A stretch of DNA of 44,632 nt, taken from CAG-273 sp051891195. GTDB lineage: Bacteria > Bacillota > Clostridia > TANB77 > CAG-508. The position numbers were made by a program, and so were the translations under genes. The notes under the pieces are model-generated. The model was not told the origin of the DNA, made no database searches, and worked only from the letters and a program-made list of their open reading frames with translations. Positions 7,223 to 14,149 of this stretch are shown one piece after another; position 1 is the first letter of the stretch, and every line of letters starts with the position of its first letter. Location of the stretch: positions 1 through 44,632 of the forward strand of contig JBJFEZ010000030.1 in the NCBI GenBank assembly GCA_051891195.1. Direction: 5' to 3'.

Positions 7223-8608
7223 CTAAAATCTAAAATACAGAAATGGATTAAATGAACCATCTACAATGTAGCTAGTAGATACAAGAAAAATTACTAGTAA
7301 AAAGATAGGTTCTAATACATTAATTATTTTATAGATTTTTTTGTTGTTTGCTATATTTTTAAGAATTGGTGTAGCACCTATAATACCTACTAATATTGCT
7401 ATAAAGTAGCTTTTAAAATAATAAATACTTTCTACTGATAATAATGGTATTCCACCTATTCCTACTAGTCCACCAATATTTTGTAAAATTTGTTTTGTTC
7501 CTTCTCCGTTAAATATAATAAAGCTAATCATTACTATTAGTAGTGTATATATTCTTCCAACAAATTTAGGAAGTTTTTGCAAAATTTTTCCTAAAATTAG
7601 TTTTTCTAAAATTAATAATATACCAAAATATAATCCCCATATTATAAAGTTCCATGCTGCTCCGTGCCATAAACCTGTTAGTAACCATACAACTAAAATA
7701 TTTCTAATCCATTTTAAAGTGCTTACTCTGTTGCCTCCTAATGGTATGTATATGTAGTCTCTAAACCAGCTACTTAAAGAAATATGCCATCTTCTCCAAA
7801 AATCTGTAATGCTAGTAGCAATATAAGGGTAATTAAAGTTTTCTAAAAATTCAAATCCAAACATTTTTCCTAATCCTATTGCCATATCTGAATATCCAGA
7901 AAAGTCAAAATAAATTTGTAGCATAATAGCAATAGCATAAAGCCAATAGTATAGAACACTCAAGTCATTGCTTGCTAAAAAAGTTGCACTGAGATTTCCA
8001 AGTACATTAGCTATTAAAACTTTTTTTCCCAATCCAATAATAAATCTTCTAACTCCTAATGCAAATTTTTTAATTGAATATTCTCTATTTTCTAGTTGTT
8101 GTTCTATAGTGGTATATCTAACAATAGGTCCTGCTATTAGCTGTGGAAACAAAGAAACATACATTGCTAATTTTAATATGTTTTTTTGCACTTTGGCTTG
8201 TCCTCTATAAACATCTACTAAATAACTAATCATTTGAAATGTATAGAATGAAATTCCTATTGGCAATGCTACATAGATAAAATCAATTTTATTAGCAAGC
8301 CATAAGTTAATGTTTTCCATAATAAAATTAAAATATTTAAAGTACACTAATAGCCCTATACTAACACAAATTGATAAGACTAAAAATAACTTTTTTTGTT
8401 TTGGATAACGACTTATAAGTATTCCAAATAAATATGTTGTTATTATTGAAAATGCCATTAATAGCACATATGTTGGCTCTCCGTAAAAGTAAAAAATAAA
8501 AGAACTAATTAATAATACTAAGTTTCTCCATTTTTTTGGTACAATATAATAAATAGCTAGTACCATTGGCAAAAAATAAAATAAAAATGTAATGCTAGAA
8601 AATACCAT
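7223..8608 (-). CDS. MBOAT-family O-acyltransferase (AlgI-like)
   Basis: A polytopic membrane acyltransferase of 461 residues that moves acyl groups across the membrane for O-acylation of a surface polymer. The ATG at 8608 (MVFSSITFLFYFLP, a typical AlgI start) follows AAGGAG at 8618-8623; the longer frame from 8641 lacks such support. Conserved elements are FYTFQMISYLVDVYRG, FWRRWHISLSSWFRDYIYIPLGGNR and the catalytic-His block LTGLWHGAAWNF. It lies between a DUF4358-like gene and the DHHW gene on the same strand, so the three probably form one machine. Confidence 0.92.
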   Translation of the reverse strand: MVFSSITFLFYFLPMVLAIYYIVPKKWRNLVLLISSFIFYFYGEPTYVLLMAFSIITTYLFGILISRYPKQKKLFLVLSICVSIGLLVYFKYFNFIMENINLWLANKIDFIYVALPIGISFYTFQMISYLVDVYRGQAKVQKNILKLAMYVSLFPQLIAGPIVRYTTIEQQLENREYSIKKFALGVRRFIIGLGKKVLIANVLGNLSATFLASNDLSVLYYWLYAIAIMLQIYFDFSGYSDMAIGLGKMFGFEFLENFNYPYIATSITDFWRRWHISLSSWFRDYIYIPLGGNRVSTLKWIRNILVVWLLTGLWHGAAWNFIIWGLYFGILLILEKLILGKILQKLPKFVGRIYTLLIVMISFIIFNGEGTKQILQNIGGLVGIGGIPLLSVESIYYFKSYFIAILVGIIGATPILKNIANNKKIYKIINVLEPIFLLVIFLVSTSYIVDGSFNPFLYFRF

Positions 8609-8700
8609 GATTTTTTTCTCCTTACAAAATGATATCGCCATATTAAATAGATTTTTCCATTTTATATTGCGATATCAATAATTGTTTTTCTTATTTTGTT

Positions 8701-9285
8701 TTAGTAAATTTCTGGTGGTAATTCGTCTAATTGCTCTGTTTTTTCATATTCTTGTCCTGTTGTACCAGCTAATGTTTTAAATTTTTCATAAACTGATTGT
8801 GCCATTTGTTCATTTGCCATTACAAGACATACAATATTGCCACTATTAGTAGCATATAATTTTTCTGCTGATACACAAATCCATTTTCTTGTATTTACCT
8901 TTTCAGACATTTGTTTTGCTACTTCATTTGCATTCACTCCATCTTTTACCTTTGCAAGTACAAATGAATATGCTTGTGAGCTTATCATAGGTTCAGATAC
9001 TGCCAAATATTCTAAGTCGTTTCCATTTTCAAGTCCTGTAAAAGATTGTACTAATTCATTATCTGTCACGTCTACAGTTTGTGTTTGTGTACTAGGAAAT
9101 ACTGATGTGTCTCCTTCATATACCTTATTAATTATAGTTGTTAAATCTTCTGCACTATTTACTTGTGGTAAATTTGTTTTTTGATTTTCTTTTGCTCCTT
9201 TATTTATAAATACTACTGCTACAATTACTGCAATTATTGCAATTACTGCAACTACACCAATTATAATTTTAGTTGAGTTTTTCAT
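8701..9285 (-). CDS. DUF4358-like membrane-anchored protein of the acylation cassette
   Basis: A 194-residue protein with an N-terminal hydrophobic anchor (about 6-27) and an extracytoplasmic domain of mixed helix and strand. As far as I can recall the sequence style, it matches the DUF4358 family, often found beside MBOAT and DHHW genes in Clostridia. No catalytic motif is visible. It is the first gene of the cassette and is preceded by a GGAG ribosome binding site. A role in anchoring or regulating the acyltransferase is a guess from position. Confidence 0.65.
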   Translation of the reverse strand: MKNSTKIIIGVVAVIAIIAVIVAVVFINKGAKENQKTNLPQVNSAEDLTTIINKVYEGDTSVFPSTQTQTVDVTDNELVQSFTGLENGNDLEYLAVSEPMISSQAYSFVLAKVKDGVNANEVAKQMSEKVNTRKWICVSAEKLYATNSGNIVCLVMANEQMAQSVYEKFKTLAGTTGQEYEKTEQLDELPPEIY

Positions 9286-9317
9286 TATATTTTCTCCTTT
9301 CTTTTTTATTTTTATAC

Positions 9318-9326
9318 ATCATAACA
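9318..9326 (-). promoter_or_regulatory. Extended -10 promoter of the acylation cassette
   Basis: The minus strand reads TGTTATGAT, an extended -10 element with no clear -35, about 35 bases before the DUF4358-like start. Confidence 0.4.
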
Positions 9327-9392
9327 TACCTTTATTAATAATTCTATAGTTTTTTAATAATTTCTATTTTTTCTTAACTATTTTCATAAAAG

Positions 9393-9422
9393 AAAAAGAC
9401 GAACAGTTTGTCCGTCTTTTTT
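9393..9422 (-). terminator. Intrinsic terminator after the small membrane protein
   Basis: AAAAAGACG and CGTCTTTTTT pair around a short loop with an inner ACA/TGT pair. T-runs follow on both strands. It separates the small membrane protein gene from the acylation cassette downstream. Confidence 0.75.
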
Positions 9423-9472
9423 CAAAACCTAATTTCTTGCATTTTTTGTTATAACAGCAATTTCTATGCTAC

Positions 9473-9784
9473 CTATTCCATTTCTACCTCAAGATCATCA
9501 CTTATATTGCTATTCACAAGTCTTGCTGTAGTTTTAGCATCACAAATAGTACTTAATATCCATAGCACTAGAAAGATAAGATGTATATAAACTTTTTCTT
9601 TCTGGATTGCTAGAATAATAATTAGTACTGTAAGCAATATACATATTATACCAGAAATAATAGTCCTTGTCATAAAACTAACTGTTTCATTTTTTTCATG
9701 TATAATATAATACATTGCTGCAACAATATACATAATTGTCCAAAAAACAACTAGAAAACTTACAATAATAGTTAAGATGTGCAT
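9473..9784 (-). CDS. Small integral membrane protein, function unknown
   Basis: The product is 103 residues with three predicted membrane helices (about 3-25, 40-60 and 68-85) and an acidic C-terminal tail ending LEVEME. The ATG at 9784 was chosen because GGAGGA lies six bases upstream; the longer reading begins with TTG inside that ribosome binding site. I do not recognise a family. It stands alone, with its own terminator and with AT-rich non-coding DNA upstream. Confidence 0.65.
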   Translation of the reverse strand: MHILTIIVSFLVVFWTIMYIVAAMYYIIHEKNETVSFMTRTIISGIICILLTVLIIILAIQKEKVYIHLIFLVLWILSTICDAKTTARLVNSNISDDLEVEME

Positions 9785-9977
9785 ATGCTGTCCTCCCAAA
9801 GTTTTTATTTTGCAAGTAGTTAGGTTTTGGTTAATGAATCTGCTAATTATAAATCTTTAATCAACAGAGTCGTTTAATATATTTTACTACAATTTAACAT
9901 AAAAATCAAATTTTTATAAATAAGAATATTGGGCAAATTAAAATTATCTGTGTATAATAAACAAAAGTGTTAGAAAA

Positions 9978-10087
9978 TTGCGTTATACCAGTGAAGCTAA
10001 TAGCACTCGTAGAGAGCCAATGTACGTTGCTTGTTTTGATGAAGATGAAAAATATATGACATACTTGCGGTATTATAGCTTTGTAAA
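9978..10087 (+). other. Coding-like orphan fragment
   Basis: About 36 codons read as a well-behaved peptide (RYTSEANSTRREPMYVACF, then DEDEKYMTYLRYYSFVK). The base composition is clearly richer in G and C than the flanking intergenic DNA. There is no ATG with a ribosome binding site at its head, and the frame then runs into antisense of the convergent gene. It looks like a leftover internal piece of a gene, possibly from a mobile element. I do not recognise the family. Confidence 0.3.
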
Positions 10088-10088
10088 A

Positions 10089-10580
10089 TTAATCTTCATC
10101 ATAATATTCTTTTATTTTTTCTCTAATGTTTCTTATTTCTTCTTGTCCAACTATTTCATAAATTTTACTTGTTATTTTACGATAGTTTTCATCATTTACT
10201 GCATAACCTCCAAATTTATGTGTTCCATTTATCGTTATATGTGAAGATGAACCATCCATTACATGATTATTTGATAAATCTTCTTTTAATTTAGGAACAT
10301 TTTCTTTTATAATATTTTTTAGCTCATTCACATCATCTTCATTTATAGAAATAACTTTATTTATTTTTCCTCCAATTGCTGAAATTTCTACTTTATTATC
10401 ATCGTTAAATTTAATGAAAATGGTTTCACAGTCTGCTTGTGTTCCGTATCCTCCACCAAAAGAATATTCAATAAATACAATATCCTCCTTAAAGCTTTTA
10501 TTATAAAAATAACAAACCCCTATTACTATAAGTGCTAACATTATAACAACTAATAAAATTATAACTTTTTTATTTTTCAT
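10089..10580 (-). CDS. Membrane-anchored protein, function unknown
   Basis: A 163-residue product with an N-terminal hydrophobic segment (about 5-25), then a hydrophilic domain containing FGGGYGTQADCETIFIKF and HITINGTHKFGGYAV. This resembles small extracytoplasmic proteins of unknown role in Firmicutes. A GGGAG ribosome binding site precedes the ATG. It lies ten bases behind a small frameshifted zinc-ribbon gene and probably shares its transcript. This stretch beside tRNA-Leu looks like accessory DNA. Confidence 0.6.
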   Translation of the reverse strand: MKNKKVIILLVVIMLALIVIGVCYFYNKSFKEDIVFIEYSFGGGYGTQADCETIFIKFNDDNKVEISAIGGKINKVISINEDDVNELKNIIKENVPKLKEDLSNNHVMDGSSSHITINGTHKFGGYAVNDENYRKITSKIYEIVGQEEIRNIREKIKEYYDED

Positions 10581-10589
10581 TATTATTTT

Positions 10590-10824
10590 TCATCTCCCAT
10601 TATATCTTTTTTCTTTGCTCATAGCAGTAGATAAAAGTTCATCTACTGTAGTATTATGTTCATTTTGACATTTTTCGCATTTAACAATTTTATTGGTACA
10701 TCCTTTCTTCAATATTATTATAAGTATTGCTATTATCCGATACTATTATAACTCCTAATATAATTGTAATGATAAGTATAATTGTAGTAACTAAAGCAAT
10801 TTTTACACTTTTTTTCATCCGCAT
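10590..10824 (-). pseudogene. Small membrane zinc-ribbon-like protein, broken by one extra base
   Basis: The frame from ATG 10824 (or 10818) encodes a hydrophobic helix (VKIALVTTIILIITIILGV) and then stops at 10690. Removing one C of the CC pair (sense strand; plus-strand G at 10695/10696) lets it continue as MYNKIVKCEKCQNEHNTT and on to a TGA at 10590-10592, about 75 residues in all. The restored protein has a CxxC half-ribbon (CEKC) after a membrane anchor. It is either a true frameshift or a sequencing error. It lies directly upstream of the anchored protein gene at 10580. Confidence 0.5.
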
Positions 10825-10890
10825 GTCCGTCTTCTTTCTTCTTTTGAAAATATTACATTACAATATCATAATATCATAGTTTCTAAAATT

Positions 10891-11121
10891 CTACAAGTTA
10901 TTTAAAACACTATCATCTATATAATTATCTATTATTAAAATCTTCGTATTTGCTTCTTTGATAATATCAATTATTAAACTGTATGCATCATATATTTGTC
11001 CTTCAAAGAATATTTTTTGTTTAATATTTTCTTCATGATTTTTACCTCTACCAGCATTTTCATCTAAGGTCGCAATTTGCGACCTTAAAGAATTAACTTC
11101 ATATTCTTTAAATTTACAAAG
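10891..11121 (-). pseudogene. Remnant of an ORF6N-domain (RhuM/KilA-N-like) phage or mobile-element gene
   Basis: The frame reads FKEYEVNSLRSQIATLDEN then AGRGKN, like the segment of ORF6N DNA-binding proteins that precedes their YxPYxFTEQG motif. It then jumps straight to IFFEGQIYDAYSLIIDII and ILIIDNYIDDSVL, which resembles the C-terminal part of the same family. The middle and both ends are missing and the frame stops at 10891. This is an internally deleted, truncated relic. It lies downstream of the 3' end of tRNA-Leu, a common integration site. Confidence 0.6.
11065..11087. repeat. Perfect 23-base palindrome inside the ORF6N remnant
   Basis: TAAGGTCGCAA and TTGCGACCTTA are separated by one base. 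The repeat encodes LRSQIATL in the remnant, so it may be a by-product of coding, or a binding site or hairpin of the former element. Confidence 0.8.
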
Positions 11122-11244
11122 TTGTAATAGTTTTTCCTTCTGTTCTCCTAAACTAAATCCTTTCTTTTTCAATAAGAGGCAACAAAAAATCAACATTTTA
11201 CAGTTGATTCCTTGTTTTTCGTCTAGTGCGACGATGTTATCCTT

Positions 11245-11329
11245 TGGTGCGGATGAAGGGACTCGAACCCCCACGCCGTTGGCACTGGTTCCTAAGACCA
11301 GCGCGTCTGCCAGTTCCGCCACATCCGCA
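11245..11329 (-). tRNA. tRNA-Leu (anticodon UAG)
   Basis: The minus strand folds into a complete cloverleaf: acceptor TGCGGATG paired with CATCCGCA, and anticodon loop CTTAGGA (TAG) between CTGGT and ACCAG. It has a long variable arm as expected for tRNA-Leu and the T-loop GGTTCGAGTCCC. The CCA end is encoded (11245-11247). A strong promoter lies just upstream. Confidence 0.95.
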
Positions 11330-11349
11330 TATCTCTGCTGACAAAATAT

Positions 11350-11379
11350 ATTGTAGCATATTTGGCTTTTCTTTGTCAA
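11350..11379 (-). promoter_or_regulatory. Promoter of tRNA-Leu
   Basis: The minus strand has TTGACA (11374-11379) and TACAAT (11350-11355) with an 18-base spacer. The predicted start is about 14 bases before the tRNA 5' end. Confidence 0.75.
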
Positions 11380-11436
11380 CAAAAATGTTATATTTTTTCT
11401 ATTTTATTAGCAATTTCTTTGTTGTTTATTTTACGT

Positions 11437-12810
11437 TTATTCTATTTTCTTTTTTCTTCCTCTTTTTGATTTTACAGGTTTTTCTTCTGTTTCTTCTTTT
11501 TTAGTATATCCTGGTTTTCCTAGTAGTTCAAACATTTTCTTTTTATAGTTTTCTACTCCAGGTTGATTAAATGGGTTTACTCCTAATAATTTTCCTGATA
11601 CACTGCAGGCTAATTCAAAGAAGTAAATTAAATGTCCTAATGTATATTCATCTAATTTATCCATTTCAATTACAATGTTTGGCACGTCTCCTTCAGTATG
11701 TGCAGCTATAGTTGCTTCCATTGCTTTTTTGTTTATATAGTCTAGTCCTTTTCCAGCTAGATAATTTAATTCATCTAAATTGTCTTCATCTGGTTTAATA
11801 TCTATGTTTGACATAGGTTCTTTTATATTAATTACTGTTTCAAAAAGATTTTTTCTACCTTGTTGAATATATTGTCCTAATGAATGTAAGTCTGTTGTGA
11901 ATTCTGCTCCTGTTGGATAAATTCCTTTATTTTCTTTTCCTTCACTTTCTCCAAATAGTTGCTTCCACCATTCTATTATATAATGTAGTTTTGGCTCGTA
12001 ACTTACTAATATTTCTATATTTTTTTCATTTTTATATAATATATTTCTAGCCACTGCATATTTGTAGCAGTCGTTATATTTTAAAGTTTTGTCTGAGTAT
12101 TTTTCTTGCGCAAATTTTGCCCCATCTAATAATTTGTTAATGTCAATTCCAGCTGTTGCTATAGGCAATAGTCCTACTGCTGTTAAAACAGAGTATCTTC
12201 CTCCTATATTGTCAGGAATAACAAAGGTTGTATATTTTTCTTCACTAGCAATTTGTTTTAATGCACCTTTTTTCTTGTCTGTAGTAACATATATTCTCTT
12301 TTTAGCTTCTTTTAAGCCATATTTGTTCTCTAATAATTCTCTAAAAATGCGAAAAGCTATTGCTGGTTCTGTTGTTGTTCCAGATTTTGAAATTACATTT
12401 ATTGACAAGTCTTTGTTTCCTATTAGGTCTATTATATCATTTATGTAACTAGGACTTAAGTTGTTTCCTACATATAGAATTTGAGGAGTTTTTCTTTGCT
12501 GTGTAGGTAAATAGTTGTAAAATGTGTGAGTTAGAGCTTCAATAACTGCTCTTGCCCCTAAGTATGACCCACCTATTCCTATTACTAGAAGAATTTCTGA
12601 ATCACTTTGTATTTTTTTTGCAGCTTTTTTTATTTTTTCTACTTCTTTTTTATCATATTTAGTAGGTAAATCTAACCAGCCTAAAAATTCGTTTTCATCA
12701 TTTGCTTTTTGGTGTAATTCTTCGTGTATTTCTAATACTTTTTTAGAATAATTCATTATTTCTGCTTGTTCTATTTTACTATTTTCTAAATTCAACTTTA
12801 TATTTTGCAT
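11437..12810 (-). CDS. pgi: Glucose-6-phosphate isomerase
   Basis: Interconverts glucose 6-phosphate and fructose 6-phosphate in glycolysis and gluconeogenesis. The 457-residue product has the sugar isomerase fold with VIGIGGSYLGARAVIEAL near residue 77, NVISKSGTTTEPA, the PGI signature GGRYSVLTAVGLLP, and the C-terminal block LGVNPFNQPGVENYKK. The last 20 residues are a Lys/Arg/Glu-rich tail (RGRKKK) beyond the usual end. It appears to be a single-gene unit with its own promoter and a hairpin in its leader. Confidence 0.95.
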   Translation of the reverse strand: MQNIKLNLENSKIEQAEIMNYSKKVLEIHEELHQKANDENEFLGWLDLPTKYDKKEVEKIKKAAKKIQSDSEILLVIGIGGSYLGARAVIEALTHTFYNYLPTQQRKTPQILYVGNNLSPSYINDIIDLIGNKDLSINVISKSGTTTEPAIAFRIFRELLENKYGLKEAKKRIYVTTDKKKGALKQIASEEKYTTFVIPDNIGGRYSVLTAVGLLPIATAGIDINKLLDGAKFAQEKYSDKTLKYNDCYKYAVARNILYKNEKNIEILVSYEPKLHYIIEWWKQLFGESEGKENKGIYPTGAEFTTDLHSLGQYIQQGRKNLFETVINIKEPMSNIDIKPDEDNLDELNYLAGKGLDYINKKAMEATIAAHTEGDVPNIVIEMDKLDEYTLGHLIYFFELACSVSGKLLGVNPFNQPGVENYKKKMFELLGKPGYTKKEETEEKPVKSKRGRKKKIE

Positions 12811-12833
12811 ATTTAAATCTCATTCCTTCCTTT

Positions 12834-12866
12834 AGGAACAAATTGGAGTGAAAAAGAATTGTTCCT
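12834..12866 (-). other. Hairpin in the pgi leader
   Basis: AGGAACAA and TTGTTCCT form an eight-base stem in the 5' leader of pgi, between the predicted promoter and the ribosome binding site. No T-run follows on the minus strand, so it is not a terminator for upstream genes. It may stabilise the mRNA; no known riboswitch or T-box motif is visible. Confidence 0.4.
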
Positions 12867-12884
12867 CTTTTGTATTATACATAT

Positions 12885-12913
12885 ATTCTATACTAATAGA
12901 TTTATTAATTCAA
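12885..12913 (-). promoter_or_regulatory. Predicted promoter of pgi
   Basis: TTGAAT (12908-12913) and TAGAAT (12885-12890) on the minus strand are separated by 17 bases. The leader would be about 68 bases. Confidence 0.55.
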
Positions 12914-12936
12914 TAATTTGTATTAAAAAAAGAAAA

Positions 12937-14073
12937 TTATTTTACAACCTCACTTAATACTTTTGCTAAATACTTCATACTAACCATGCTTTGTTCTAAA
13001 GTATTTCCAGTTGCCCCTACTTCTATAATTGTAGCTGCTTTTGCTACGTGCTGATTATATCCTGATTTTCTAAGTATAATTGGTTTGAATAGTCCTGGAT
13101 ATAGTTCATTTGCTTTTTCTTGTACTTTTATTGCAAATTTTAAGTTTTGCTGCCAGTTTTCGTGCTTTATGCTACTTCCATTTCCACCTATTACAAACAT
13201 TAGCTGTGCAGCATATTCTTCTCCTATTTTTACAGTAGGTGCATATGTTGAGTCTCCTATTGCATCTCTATGTATATCTATTACCACATCTGTATTTTCA
13301 TTTTCTTTTAATAATTGAGTTACTGTTTTTAAAGAGCTACTGTATGAACCACTGTATGATGGATAATCGTGATATTCTTCATCGTGAATAACGTTATATC
13401 CATAGCTTTTTAGTTGAAGTTCCAGCTCATTTCCTACCCTTATTACAGAATGTTTTTTATCTGTTGTTCTAAAATTTCCTGTTGCTTTATATGGATTTTC
13501 TTCAGTTGCGGTATAACTTTCACAGGAATGTGTATGAAATATTAATATATTTTCAGCATTTACTGTAATATTTGGTGTTAGTATTTCTGTAGTTAGTTTA
13601 TATTTTGCTTCGTTTTTTATTTTTACTCCATTATATTGTGTTGTATATTTTTCTGGCACATTAGAGCTTTGTACTTCAGTTTGTAGTCCTTCTTGTGCTT
13701 TTTCTACTGGTTTTTCTTCAGTATTTACATTATTACTTTGAATTTCTTGTTTGTTGTCTTCTTCTACTTTATTTGAAGTTGTTTCTACATATGACATCAT
13801 ACCTAAATTTAATCCTAATGCTAATTTATATGAAAGTATTGGTGTAGATGTTTTTTCTTTTGTATTACTGTTTATACTTGCAATTCCTGGTATAGTAGTG
13901 TTTAAACAGGATGATGCTAAAGAAACCTCTCCTAGTTTTTGTATATTTTTACTAATATTATCTTTTGATTTGGAAAAATATTTTATTGCACCTATAACAA
14001 GTGTAATTACAATAGTTATTTTTATTATATATTTAATAATATCTTTTAAGTTAATTACTGCCATATTAATCAT
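12937..14073 (-). CDS. spoIIP: Stage II sporulation protein P
   Basis: A membrane-anchored peptidoglycan amidase and endopeptidase that, with SpoIID and SpoIIM, thins septal wall and drives engulfment of the forespore. The 378-residue product has an N-terminal membrane segment (about 13-31) and a low-complexity linker (about 100-145). The SpoIIP domain follows, with catalytic-site motif HTHSCESY (His180, His182, Glu185) and DIHRDAIGD. It sits on the same strand directly behind hisS. Its Shine-Dalgarno AAAGGAG (14087-14093) forms the 3' arm of a strong hairpin; see the next two entries. Confidence 0.93.
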   Translation of the reverse strand: MINMAVINLKDIIKYIIKITIVITLVIGAIKYFSKSKDNISKNIQKLGEVSLASSCLNTTIPGIASINSNTKEKTSTPILSYKLALGLNLGMMSYVETTSNKVEEDNKQEIQSNNVNTEEKPVEKAQEGLQTEVQSSNVPEKYTTQYNGVKIKNEAKYKLTTEILTPNITVNAENILIFHTHSCESYTATEENPYKATGNFRTTDKKHSVIRVGNELELQLKSYGYNVIHDEEYHDYPSYSGSYSSSLKTVTQLLKENENTDVVIDIHRDAIGDSTYAPTVKIGEEYAAQLMFVIGGNGSSIKHENWQQNLKFAIKVQEKANELYPGLFKPIILRKSGYNQHVAKAATIIEVGATGNTLEQSMVSMKYLAKVLSEVVK

Positions 14074-14077
14074 ATAT

Positions 14078-14141
14078 AAAAAATTTCTCCTTTGTCCTAA
14101 GATATACTCTTATATACGAGTATATGCTTGGGCAAAGGAGA
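14078..14141 (-). terminator. Strong hairpin behind hisS that contains the spoIIP ribosome binding site
   Basis: On the minus strand three helices stack. TCTCCTTTG pairs with CAAAGGAGA (outer; 14133-14141 with 14086-14094). CCCAAG pairs with CTTAGG with one mismatch. ATATACTC pairs with GAGTATAT (inner) around an eight-base loop. AA and six Ts (14083-14078) follow, as in an intrinsic terminator of hisS. The outer 3' arm is the spoIIP Shine-Dalgarno, so any read-through mRNA should have it sequestered. Confidence 0.85.
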
Positions 14142-14147
14142 TTATGA
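14119..14147 (-). promoter_or_regulatory. Candidate sigma-E promoter of spoIIP inside the hairpin
   Basis: TCATAAT (14141-14147) matches KMATATT at six of seven bases and CATATACT (14119-14126) matches CATACAMT at seven of eight, with a 14-base spacer. The start would fall near 14111-14113, in the loop of the hairpin. A transcript from here lacks the 5' arm and leaves the ribosome binding site free. Confidence 0.5.
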
Positions 14148-14149
14148 GT

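Noticed and set aside
10811..10830. Ten-base match to the tRNA-Leu 3' end (TTCATCCGCA) as a possible att repeat
   Set aside because: It is on the opposite strand relative to the tRNA, only ten bases long, and falls in the start of the small zinc-ribbon gene. Chance is likely.
10891..11382. A 163-codon open frame running from upstream of tRNA-Leu into the ORF6N remnant
   Set aside because: Its first half reads through the tRNA gene (the familiar tRNA-derived peptide) and has no suitable start. Only the part from about 11121 to 10891 shows protein similarity.
12834..12866. T-box or riboswitch in the pgi leader
   Set aside because: The hairpin is short and lacks the T-box sequence or any known aptamer motif.
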